This document shows, in pieces, positions 25,691 to 37,418 of a stretch of 64,000 nt of DNA. The DNA is taken from the NCBI RefSeq assembly GCF_964340395.1, contig NC_135569.1, positions 17,584,257-17,648,256 of the forward strand. The letters are read 5' to 3'. A program made the position numbers and the translations under genes. Numbering within the stretch: position 1 is the stretch's first letter; every line of letters starts with the position of its first letter. The DNA is from Glandiceps talaboti. Lineage: Eukaryota; Hemichordata; Enteropneusta; Spengelidae. The notes below the pieces were generated by a model. That model was not told the DNA's origin, made no database searches, and saw only the letters and a list, made by a program, of their open reading frames with translations.

Positions 25691-26617
25691 TTGGAATCAA
25701 ATAAAAATGTAATTTCTGCAGACTGTCATGTAGCCAATGTAGGAAGACGTGACATGGTGTGACCTTTTCTATGTTGTAGCTTTCTAGCAACATGCATTGA
25801 CTACCTAGGACAAGTCACACACCAGTGATTTTATTGCCTCATAAAATAACACAACTGGGAACAAAATCACCAATCACTCTAAAATTGGAAAATTGAGTTA
25901 CTTGCAGCCGCTAAATTAGTAATAAATCTATGTCAACTGACAATAGTTATTTTGTATGGATATTAGTACAAGAATCAAATGTGGAAAGTATACAGGATAT
26001 GTTAACATTACTGAAAACTTCATTTCCATTTGGTTTTCTGTGGTTAATTGTCACTTTAAAATTGAGCACAGTTTTCTGTGGAGTACATAGTATCACAGCT
26101 TGTAGTTCAGACATCATTTCATGGCATTCTTTTATTGGAATGTTTGACATTGTCATGTCGTTTGTTCTGTGCAATATTGATAAATGTAATTTGTTCAGAT
26201 AAAATCCTGATGAGTAACTTTACCCTTGTATAACAATACAAAGCTGTTAATTTGGCTCAATTTCATCTAATTGCATTGTTCTTGTTTCTCTTCTAACTCC
26301 TTTGTTCCTATTTTCAAATATCAAGAAATTTTTCACTTTAAAATAAATCAATGCATGTCAAAATATTGAGAATGTTTGTGAAAATGCTTGCTAACAAAAT
26401 GCATGTCAAAATAATTTGTCCATTAAATTAATTGTTGATTTGAAAAATAAATCCTAATTCAATATTTATAAAATACCAGTTTTCTATTCTTCTACAGTTT
26501 AGAATTGTCTGCAAATCATCACATTCATCGTCTGCGGGTTTATTGATAATTTCACATTATTCTCTTCCTACTTGCTTCATCTAAAATGAATCTGTTGTAT
26601 GTCAGAAATTTATAAAT

Positions 26618-26965
26618 AAAAGCACCAATGGTGTTGTAGCAACTGTTGACAGTAAACTTTAATTTTCTATAACGATTATGTGGTCTTGTTGCTAGACAAA
26701 TTTGCATACATTCTTTGAAGATTTATTCCCATGCCTTCCCATCCATGGTATACACCTTCATTTAATGTTACTATGGGCATGGTCTTGTTGCTAGGCCTAT
26801 ATAGCTACATATAATTCGCAATGCTCATTCATTTACCTTCCCATCACCAGTGTTATTTTGGCATATTAAGTCATAAAAGTCATTGTTTACCTGTTGCTAT
26901 GGGCATGGTCTTGTTGCTAAGGGCATTGACATATTTTAAAATAATGTTTATTTATAAATAAAAGC
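26618..26965 (+). mobile_element. Family B fragments (short, degenerate)
   Basis: Two starts of the AGCACCAATGG(T/C)GTT type (26620 and 26964) flank two core-like units with GCATGGTCTTGTTGCTAGG. No terminal hairpin is visible. Confidence 0.5.
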
Positions 26966-26977
26966 ACCAATGGCGTT

Positions 26978-27115
26978 AAAAAGGGTATACTTATAGATCA
27001 TAACAAGGGTATACTTATAGATCATAACAAGGGTATACTTATAGATCATAACAAGGGTATACTTATAGATCATAACAAGGGTATACTTATAGATCATAAC
27101 AAGGGTATACTTTTT
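26978..27115. repeat. 24-bp tandem repeat, about 6 copies
   Basis: Unit AAGGGTATACTTATAGATCA plus TAAC, nearly identical in all copies. Starts at the truncated end of a family B fragment. Confidence 0.95.
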
Positions 27116-27149
27116 GTCAAAACAGAAATAGATATTGAAATAGAAAATT

Positions 27150-27245
27150 TACCATGGTAACAAGGTGACACTCTATTTACCATGGTAACAATGTGGCATT
27201 GTCTATTTACCATGGTAATAATGTGACACTGTCTATTTTAGTATT
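27150..27245. repeat. About 34-bp tandem repeat, 3 copies
   Basis: Unit ATTTACCATGGTAACAATGT plus GACACTGTCT with small length differences. Each copy contains the palindrome TTACCATGGTAA. Confidence 0.85.
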
Positions 27246-28712
27246 TACCTGGATAGACAATGTCTGGGGAGAGTTTGAATGTTAAACAACCAAAACTTGA
27301 AGTAAAAGTCTATAAATTAGTTTAGCAAGCTTTTAAAATACACAGTTTCTTTGCTGTGGGTATACAGTCTAGAATGTTAGTTGGTTTGTGAGTAGAGCAG
27401 TTACCAACACAGCTGTCTTTCTTACTATGTTGTAATTGGCAACAAAATGTGATACTACTTTGGTAGTGCTGTCACTCTGTTTACTTGATGTGAAAGTGTC
27501 AACAACATTATGGTTCTAGTCATGATTATTTCAATGGTGGCTCTTTCAAGCATTTTACATAGCATTACATCTCATACACCAAATAAGGTGTTAGTAAGCA
27601 CTTTCTGTACATTGGAGAAAATATGCCCGTGTGAAACAGATGTGGCAACTATGTATACAAAAGAATTGGATTTTTAGAGTACGAAACTGAAACCAAATAC
27701 CACGACAAACATTTGATTATGGCTGTATATTCAAGCACATTTTTGTGTAGATTTTTTGTATCTAATTGTTATTATCTATAGCCGTCACTATTAAGTGATA
27801 CATAACAAGTTGATAGGCAGTAAATACATCAGATGACTGGTTTTCTATCACCTGATATTTGATACTTTCACCTAATTTGTGCCAATTTTAACAACTTTGT
27901 ACTGTAAAAACGTCTGAGTGGAGCCATACAAGTGCTGATATTGTCACCATGATTTGATTACCATGCTAGTGACAAATTGAACACTCCTTGTAAAGTTAAA
28001 CTTAACCATACTACATACTAAAGATCAGACCCAGGCTACAAACACACATTCTCACATGGAACTAACTTTATGTTTTATATTTTTACTTCAATATATTCTT
28101 TCACCTTATTTGTTACTTTTATCTTTCACTTTTTAAATCATTTATTTTTGTACAACTGACAGTAACATAAGTAGTTGTTAAAAAGATACACACTGTTTGA
28201 AAAAGAATAGAGTTGGGTGGTTGAGGTGCCGGGGTAGGGAAATGTTGTTACTTTGTAAAAGTTCAATTATGATACAAATCTTGCCTCAAGTGACCATATT
28301 CTCACTCTTGATATTAAAATTCTTTATTCTGTTTATTGAATAGTTGGATACTATAAACAAATAAACCATGGTAAAGTCTGATATTTTAGAAATGATACAC
28401 ATGTCACTTGATAATTTGTAAGTATTCTATTTTTAAAGTCTATCAGTGTACATCTAACAGGTGTATATACTATTTGCACATTTTTTGTAAATTGCAGAAT
28501 CTTGCTTGGTGACTCATTCAGCGTGTATACCTACGTCTCCAATGTAACAATTTGTAAATCTTAGTACAGACCATTCATTATTAATCATGCATACTGTCTC
28601 CAAAGCACACATCATGCATTTCAATGTAATACACCTATAAATCAATTCTACATCTATCTATTGTGTCATTGCTTCCTAGCTGCCTTCATTTACTTTCTGC
28701 AAGAAATAATTC

Positions 28713-29815
28713 ACAAAATAGCACCAATGGCATTGTAGCACAACAGTACAGTTTTTAAAAATGTTTATCCATCTGCTGATCCATGCTAGGTATAGGTGTT
28801 CATTTGCTGAATGACTATCCAGTTGCCTATCCAACCATGTTGTCGTCTTTGCAATATATGTGACCAATTGGTTGACTGTTGCTATGGGTGTGGTCTTGTT
28901 GCTAGGTACATTTGCATACATTTTTTGAATGTTTATCCATTTGTCTATTAATCCCTGTTGTTATCTTTCCAATATATGTGATCATTTGGCTGTTGCTATG
29001 GGCGTGGTCTTGTTGCTAGGTACATTTACATACATTTTAAAAATACTTATTCATTTGTCCACTAATTCCTGTTATCTTTGCAATATATGTGATCGTTTGG
29101 TTGTAGCTATGGGTGAAGTCTTGTTGCTAGGCAAATTTACATAAATTTTTATGAATGTTTATTGACTTGTCTATTAATCCCTATTGATATCATTCTGAAA
29201 TACACCACCGTTTGGCTGTTGCTATGGGCGTGGTCATGGTTGCTAAGGATATTTGCACACATTTTTTGAATGTTTACTCACTTGCATACCGGATGATGTT
29301 GTTATTTGACCAAAATATACTGCCATTTGGTTGTTGCTAAGGGCGTGCGTGGTCATGGTTGCTTGGGCCAGTTGTGTTAAAATATTTTGAAGAAAATCTG
29401 CAGAATAACACTTCTAGAAACACCTCACCAAATTTCAGTCTCATTGACCAAATACTTTTTGAGATAAATTTTCGACCAAAATTCAGCCCAATCTGCTTCA
29501 TAGTTTTGGAATTAAAAGATTTTTGATCAGAAAGACACATTTTTAGCCCTAATTTGCATATTACTGATGGAATCATCATGTCATGAACAAATCTTAATTC
29601 ATTTACCCCTAAGAACGTTCCCACCAAATTTCAGGAAAATCTGCCCAGTAGTTTTTGAGTTATTTGAGCAAAATTCACATTTTTTTTTACCAAAAACGCA
29701 TATCTCTGATACGATCATTTTCATTTGAACAATTTCCAAACTAGGTACCAGAAGTTAGCACACTTAGCGATGCCTATAGCACTACTGAACCTTATCAGTT
29801 CAGTTGTGCTAAAAA
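28713..29815 (+). mobile_element. Family B element (second long copy)
   Basis: Same order as 5362-6552: AATAGCACCAATGGCATTG start, about five core units with TTGCTATGGGCGTGGTC, then CCAAATTTCAG/TTTTTGA units, and a hairpin at 29778-29810 (AGCAC T ACTGAAC, CTTATCA, GTTCAGT T GTGCT). The microsatellite between core and hairpin is missing here. No coding capacity. Confidence 0.65.
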
Positions 29816-31016
29816 ATAGATCAAAAGCATGAAACTAAGAAATGTAAATAAAAAATGCTATGCCATGTATAAATCTACAAATCTGACAAGTATGTGAGAT
29901 ATCAGTATAAAACTGAAATATGCCTGGCACACTGCATCAATTTAATAAATCTACAAAATTCTTCCTCTATATTTTTTATCCTATCCTTTAACTCTATTTT
30001 TATTTTTTAAACAGCAACTTTGTCATAAAATATATTAGTTTGGAAGTGTTTTCCAATTAATTAGACTCCTATGTATTTTGTCTAAACCATTATGTTCATA
30101 ATATTACACATGTTTTTAATACAGACATGGTTTGTGTATATTCTAATTCTCTATGTTTCAGACAAAGTTTAAATAAAGCTGTCACGACATCACTTTATAA
30201 TGAACACAAGTCACAAGATTACTGTACAAGACCACCACTTTGACATTAAGGTTTTTGAGGGACAATCTTAATGAATCCCCTGACTTGATCAATGATGACA
30301 AATAAGCTGATAATGACTTGTATCTTGTCTCTACCTCTACACAAACCAAGATGTTACTGAGATTAAGACTGGAGTTTCATTACTCTTAATTATGGTGGGA
30401 GACATTGCATAGAGCAATATTAGCATCCTGGATGGTTTGGTCTGATCAGCTTTACCATGTAATAATGATGAAGTAGATAATACGCTGGTAGGGTATTATC
30501 TGTGTGCTTTCTTCTTCAGATTGAGGCCTACTCATATCTACTTATCTAGCTATGCAATAACACGGCTTCATTTCTCAACTACACTTAGTACTTACATACT
30601 CACCTTCTATCAAGTTAGACATTTCCTAAAAAGTGTTGCCTTTGGGGTAAACTATTTGGACCCCAACAACAATTTTTTGTTTTCAAACACCATGACAGCA
30701 AAATTTTTTTTGAGAGCAACTAGACAGCAAATTTTCTTTTGCCAAGTAGGGGTACAGCGAATTTAAAAAAAATTCATGCTTCAAATTTAACTTTGCCACA
30801 TTGTGTCATATTGCATCACTTGTATCTTGTAACTTTTTATTTTTGAAATTTGAATTTCTTCATAACAGGAGACACACATGTTGAATGTAGTTTATTTCAA
30901 AAGTAAGAGGTACTAATGAATGCAGCGACTAAAATTTAACTTATTGTTATCAATAAATACTTGTAATTTGTAGTTATTGTTGACATAAAACATATACCTT
31001 CCCAAAATAAACATTA

Positions 31017-31431
<415 letters not shown>

Positions 31432-31632
31432 CTTAGTTTCATAGGCTCCTTCTTCTTTGACTCTGGATAGTCCAAAATCAGCCACTTTACAGACTAACCG
31501 TCCATTAATCAAGATATTTCTGGCAGCTAAATCTCGGTGTACATAATTCATGTCTGATAGATATCTCATGCCTGATGTAATACCACGTAACATTCCCACT
31601 AACTGTATGACTGTAAATTTACCATCATTATT
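31432..31632 (-). CDS. Eph: Eph receptor exon E: kinase catalytic loop, DFG motif and activation loop
   Basis: A 201-nt, 67-codon exon in phase 0 at both ends. It begins [15 protein letters not shown], which resembles EphB2 (QNDGQFTVIQ). It carries the catalytic loop [10 protein letters not shown] with the base aspartate, VADFGLSR with the magnesium-binding DFG, and an activation loop with one tyrosine (EEGAYETK). From memory of EphA sequences, the segment between DFGLSR and the activation-loop tyrosine is about three residues shorter than usual. The acceptor is TCTACAG and the donor GGTAACA, slightly off consensus. The neighbouring intron to exon F is only 244 bp, in contrast to the huge intron upstream. 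Confidence 0.97.
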
Positions 31633-31974
31633 CTGTAGATAAATTGAATACATCGTGTTATGTTAAAGTTTATCTAAAATATACTTTTTTATGCAATATA
31701 ATAACAGTTGTGATTAGCCTTCATTTGTTTCTTACATCTTGAAAGATGGCTTGTAAATATTGGACCCCAGTAATGAAGAAATCCATTGTACATTTATTTT
31801 CAGTTTGCCCAGATATATTTGTTAGGCACTTAAACAAGGGGGAAGACTTGACTAGTTGCTAGACAACTAATTTCCATTTTCCCCCTTTTCCCATCTTATT
31901 GAAATTGCTGTATAAATTTGGTTATGTATTTGCATCTGATTATTATTATTATGCCTTTTAAATCTGTAAAAGAA

Positions 31975-31990
31975 AGCATTATCATTATTA

Positions 31991-32024
<34 letters not shown>

Positions 32025-32025
32025 A
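31975..32025. repeat. (ATT)n microsatellite
   Basis: Imperfect then perfect ATT triplets, directly before the foldback element. Confidence 0.9.
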
Positions 32026-32046
32026 AGTGAAGGGTTTAATATTTAA

Positions 32047-32188
32047 GCAATAAACCACCCCCTGGGGACGGCATACCAAGAGGTTTTGACCAGTGAACGG
32101 AATATATGCACGAGCGATAGCGAGTGCATATATTGAGTTCACTGGTCAAAACCGAGTGGTATACCTTCCCCAGGGGGTGGTTTATCGC
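32047..32188. repeat. Foldback element: long near-perfect inverted repeat
   Basis: 142 bp whose two arms of about 60 bp are inverted copies: AAACCACCCCCTGGGGA, GGTTTTGACCAGTGAAC and ATATATGCAC in the left arm, with their complements in reverse order in the right. The centre GAGCGATAGCGAG is itself nearly palindromic. It may be a foldback transposon or a solo palindromic MITE; no clear target duplication seen. Confidence 0.85.
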
Positions 32189-32789
32189 TATTATATTATA
32201 CTAGTTTATTGAAAATATCGGAAACAAGATAATAACTAACGTTTTCTTGTTTCATATGTGCCTCGGTGACTAATTTGCATAACAATAACGCTGCTTTTCA
32301 AGACAGCTGATCTTGGCCTCAATGTGAACGTCATGCAGCGACTGGATTTATTTATAATTAGTAAAACGATAATAAACAATTTATCTGCTTATTTATGGTT
32401 ATGGTGGTTTGTTAATTTATGCGAGAATATGTTAAACCCTGGCAGATTCACACGTTTGAAAGTTATTTCCATGACAATAGAGTAATGTTTACTGGAGACT
32501 ACCGTTCGGATTGGGAGAGGGCCCATTGCTGATCTGTTTTTTACTTGCCTGTGGTTTAGGGAAGCTTGACGACTGGTATCAAATGAACTGAAACAGTTTT
32601 AAGCGAAAGTTAATTGAATCCAGTTTTGAAAGGACTACAATCAAACTCTCAGCAAATTCTGACTTGACATAAATGGTATTGAACAAGAAGTGTTGTTATT
32701 TGTTGTTGTTTTATCTTTATTTATTTATTTATTTATTGAGCCTTCACAAGAGAAACAAAAAAGAACACAATTCATGACAATCAAACAAT

Positions 32790-32840
32790 ACAATACAATA
32801 CAATACAATACAATACAATACAATACAATACAATACAATA
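32790..32840. repeat. (AATAC)n microsatellite
   Basis: About ten copies of CAATA, preceded at 32710-32740 by (TTTA)n. Confidence 0.95.
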
Positions 32841-32859
32841 TTTACCAGATTTAAACCGA

Positions 32860-34330
32860 ATGCTTCCTGTAAGGGAATCACTAATTATGCAAGTAACTCA
32901 TTAAACTAAAAACACTAATGTAACAGGCTTTTTTTGACAAGTGTGCTTTCTTAGGTTAATGTATGTGCCAAATTATATGGAATTTGAAGAGTGCATGATA
33001 CTGCTTAATTACCTAATATCGTTCATTATTCAAAATACTCTATTTCATGAAAACTGTAAGCTATATCAACAACTTTTATAGGACATATTCGCTTTGTTAT
33101 GGTTAAAGTATGTACTAAATGATTTTGAAATTCAAGTATGCATTCGTAAGATATATCTTAATTACCAAAAATCATTAATCATGCAAATTAGTTATTAAAA
33201 GTGTAAGGTACATCAACAACTTTATAGGGCACATAAAGTTTGTAATGTTTAATGTATGAAGTAAATTGTATTGAAATTGAAGTGTACAGTCTTAAGATAT
33301 AGCCTAATTACCGAAATAATTAATTATGCAAATTATTCACTAAATCTTTAAGTGAAATCAACAACTTTCATAGGAGATATGCACACTGTTATGTTTAACG
33401 TGTGTACTAAATTGTATTGAAATTGAAGTATGCAGTCTTAAGATGTAGTCTAATTACCGAAAATCATTAATTATGCAAATTATTCATTAACACTTTAAGG
33501 TTTATCAACTAACTTTAATGGACATACACAATTTGTTATGGTTAATGTATGTACTGAATTGTATTGAAATTAAAATATGCAGTCGTAAGATATAGCCTAA
33601 TTACCAAAAATAATTAATTATGCAAATTATTCATTAACACTGAAAGGTACACCAACAAGCTTTACAGGACATATGTGATTGTTATGGTTAACATGTGTAC
33701 TGAATTATATTGGAATTGAAGTATGTATTCTTAAGATACAGTCTAATTACCAAAAATAATTAATTATGCAAATTATTCATTAACACTGAAAGGTACACCA
33801 ACAATCTTTACAGGACATATGCGATTGTTATGGTTAACGTGTGTACTGAATTATATTGAAATTGAAGAATGTATTCTTACGAGATAGCCTAATAACCAAA
33901 AATCATTAATTATGCAAATTATTCATTAACACGGAAATGTACATCAACAAATTTGATAGGACATATTTGTTTTCTTATAGTTAAAGTATGTACTAAATTG
34001 TATTGAATTTGAAGTATGCATTCTTAAGATATAGCCTAATTACCAAAATTAATTAATTATGCAAATTATTCATTAACGCTGTAAGGTACATCAACAAATT
34101 TTATAGGACAAATGTATGTTGTTATGTTTAACGAATATACTAAATTATACTGAAATTGAATAATGCAGTCTTAAGATATTGCTTAATTAGTTGATTTCAT
34201 TAATATGCAAATTTCCATAATTAACATTCAGATCGAGCTCAAAAACTAATCAGGTCTAGCCATTACCCCAAACATTATATGTACTAAATTTCATTATAAT
34301 TGAGCCAGCCGTTTTTAAGAAAATGGTGAC

Positions 34331-34361
<31 letters not shown>

Positions 34362-34458
34362 CACACACACACACACATACACACACACAGACGGACACAT
34401 GACAGACACACAGACAGACATCCCCTTTTAATACCTCTCGTACCCTTATGGGAGGTAA
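32860..34458 (+). mobile_element. Family C element: nine to ten degenerate 146-147-bp units, GACA/CA tail, terminal hairpin
   Basis: Units share TTAATTATGCAAATTATTCATTAAC and GGTACATCAACAA. The TATTCATTAA word or its equivalent occurs at 33189, 33334, 33481, 33628, 33774, 33920 and 34067: spacing 145-147 bp. Then AATTGAGCCAGCCGTTTTTAAG, (ACAG)n and (AC)n at 34330-34388, and a hairpin-like ACCTC...CCC TTAT GGG...GAGGT at 34433-34456. Same layout as families A and B. Divergence between units is high, so it is old or fast-evolving. Confidence 0.6.
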
Positions 34459-34908
34459 AAATGGCATCAACAACATGCTAAGAATTTGACAACTCTGTGG
34501 ATCCTTCGCATGGAAAAGCTGACAGACACTGTCAACCCATCTGACATACGAGATGTTTTCATATTTCTTAAAGACAGCTTTAGGATATTGCATGTCAAAG
34601 ATATAGCGAAGAAATGAAATATTATTTTTGACACAAATTGCCTGAGTACACGAAGTAAATCAGTGTGTTCCGTCAGCTTATCACAATAATGCATATTTAA
34701 AAGATGCATGTAAAAACGTGTATGAGAATTATTACCAAAAATTGATTTCATCAGTGTAAGGGAATTGATTTCCACTGACTTCAATTTTTATTACATTAAT
34801 TGCATTCTACAATATTTATGAATGCCAAATGTAGCTTTAGTAGTTTCGCCTGAATTTTTCAGCCTCATTCAAAGATGATTTAGATACATATACACAGTTA
34901 TGTAAAAT

Positions 34909-34929
34909 GGGGGGGGGGGGGGGGGGGGG
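34909..34929 (+). repeat. G21 homopolymer
   Basis: Twenty-one consecutive G on the plus strand, in otherwise plain AT-rich intron. Confidence 0.95.
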
Positions 34930-35655
34930 TTCAACAGTAACGGTATGCTGCATATTGATATTTGACCTTAAATTCAAGTGATAAGGTAGCCAATAATCCT
35001 ATGCAATACAGCATACAACATTTGTCAATACATTAGATAAGTCAGGCAAACATCTCTACAAATAATTCACCATAAGTTGTTTTAAGTCAAAAGTTCAAAA
35101 CCTAGCAAATATCTGATAACATCTTATGATAATATCTGATAATATCTGATAACATATAATCATTTTTTTTCAAACCATAGTATAAAAGTACGTTATCTGC
35201 TATGTACTGTCAATAGTCTATGGCAATATTTAAATCATTAATGCTGACAAGGCACAAATGTTATCTACTCACTATTAATCTAATAATAGTGAAACACGCT
35301 TCAATTCCAGATTAATACAAGCGTCTACAGAGACAAATAACTCCCCTATCAACCAAGCCATGCAGAAAATAGTATCAAATATTCATGAAATTATAGCATA
35401 GATAGCCACATTCTGGCATCTTGGTCATAGGTAGCTAGATTTTATGTTTTTTCCAACTGATTTAAGTCAAGGTTTATACTTTAAACAACTTTCAAAAAGC
35501 TTTATTTAATGTTTGTGACATTGGCTAAAAAAATATAGAACCAATATTTCATTTTTTACAAGCAGTCATCGGAGATGACTCAGTCCTCGCAATCGCAATG
35601 GATGGTTTCAGAGAATTACCACAAGTCATGGTAGTGTGATGTATTAGATTGTATG

Positions 35656-36440
35656 AAATATAGTACCAATGGCATTGTAGGACAACTGTATAATTGATTG
35701 AATATTTGAATACATTTTTTGAGATGTTTATTTATTTGTCTATTAATCCCTGTTGTTATCTTTCCAATATAAGTGATCATTTGGCTGTTGTTATGGGTGT
35801 GATCTAGTTGCTAGGCACATTTACATACATTTCTTGAATGTTTATTCAATTGTCTATTAATCACTGTTGTTATCTTTGGGATAGGCATGATCATTTGGCT
35901 GTCGCTATGGGTGTGGTCTTGTTGCTAGGTTCATTTGCATACATTTTTAAAAATTTTGTTCACTTGTCCAAAAATCCCTGTTGTTATCTTGTGAAAAACA
36001 CCACCGTTTGGCTGTTGCTATGGGTGTGGCCATGGTTACATACATTTTAAAATTTTTTGTTTACTTGTCTAAAAATCCCTATTATCTTTATGAAAAACAC
36101 CACTGTTTTGCTGTTGCTATGGGTGTAGTCATGGTTGCTACGGAGATTTGCATACATTTTTTGAATGTTTACTCACTTGCCAACCTGATGATGTTGTTAT
36201 TTGACCACAACACACTGCCATTTGGTTGTTGCTAAGGGCATGGTCATGGTTGCTAGGGCCAATTGTGTCAAAACATTTTGAAGAAAATCTGCACAACATT
36301 TCTAGAAACACCTCACCAAGTTTCAGTCTCATTGACCAAGCACTTCTTGAGATATAAGTTTTTGACCAAAATTCATATTTTTACACCTAATTTACATATC
36401 ACTGATGAGATCATAATATGCTTAATATTATATGCTTATC
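35656..36440 (+). mobile_element. Family B element, truncated forward copy
   Basis: Begins ACCAATGGCATTGTAG at about 35661, carries about five core units (TTGCTATGGGTGTGG) and one TTTCAGTCTCATTGACC unit. It breaks off at ATAATATGCTTA with no microsatellite or hairpin, next to an inverted partial copy. Confidence 0.6.
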
Positions 36441-36461
36441 ATAGTCAAGTGAACTAACATT

Positions 36462-36666
36462 CAATAAATGTATGCAAATATACCTAGCAACAAGACCACA
36501 CCCATAGCAACAGCCAAATGATCGCGTATATTGCAAAGATAACAGCGTTAGATAAGCAACTGGATAATCATTCAGCAAATGAACACCTGTACCTAGCATG
36601 GATGAGTATGTGGGTAAACATTTTTAAAAACTCTACAGTTGTGCTACTCTGCCATTGGCGCTATTT
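36462..36666 (-). mobile_element. Family B element, inverted partial copy
   Basis: Reverse complement of the family B start plus one core unit: on the minus strand it reads AATAGCGCCAATGGCAGAG, the CACAACTGTAGAG stretch, CATCCATGCTAGGTACAGG and CTGTTGCTATGGGTGTGG. It faces the forward copy at 35656-36440 tail to tail. Confidence 0.65.
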
Positions 36667-36673
36667 TATTGAG

Positions 36674-36945
36674 TTATGCAGCAAATATTGATTTTTAACT
36701 ACAAATATGGCTGCCATTTGGTTAAATTTGCATATATTAGAAAACAATGTGATGTGCATATGTACCACATGACACGTTGCCTATGTGCTAGGTTTGAATG
36801 AAATAGCATATTGAATATCTGAGAAATGACATATAAAGGACGGATGGAAGGACACACAGACACACTTACAGGCAGATGGACAGACGGATGGACAGAACCC
36901 ATTTGTATTAGCACCCCCAGGGGTGGAGTGGGGTGTCTGTAAAAT
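36674..36945 (+). mobile_element. Family D repeat: single core, GGAC-type tail, terminal hairpin
   Basis: Core has AAATATGGCTGCCATTTGG, GTGATGTGCATATGTACC and GCTAGGTTTGAATGAAAT; tail is imperfect GGACAGACGGAT at 36839-36897; then AACCCATTTGTATTAG and a hairpin CACCCC-CA-GGGGTG at 36912-36925. Relatives at 47815-48045 and 57930-58160. Confidence 0.55.
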
Positions 36946-37418
36946 GTAATTATAAAACTTTAGATTTCAGAAAATTGACCAATATATGCCTCATATAACA
37001 TCACCTAGGTTTGGCTGACTTCATTTATTCATAAACATGTTTAGTAATTTTTGTAATAAAATTGGGAAAATATATCATGGTAATTATTTCTATTTATAAC
37101 TTTCAAACAACCATAGATTACTTAAACAGCATATATTGCAGCTTGAGATATTTTCTGCAATGTTATAGTTTATGACAAATATTTTGGATGGATAAGTTCT
37201 ACATAGGCTATAGTAGACTCTGATTTTTAACTTTATCCTCCAATAACCATGCCTGGCATGACAGGTAAATGAAAGCAACTGATTGTCAGTATACTTCAGA
37301 AATAATGTCATTGCAGAGCTAGTAAAGTTCCATCCATTGATTAGATGTGAGCCGGGATATATCATTTTTGTTAACCTAGATTTTCAGCAGATTCTGAAAC
37401 TATGGCAACTGCAATATT

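Noticed and set aside
25930-26202. 90-codon plus-strand frame overlapping a 75-codon minus-strand frame
   Set aside because: No recognisable protein, no splice context, and AT-rich intron flanks; probably chance.
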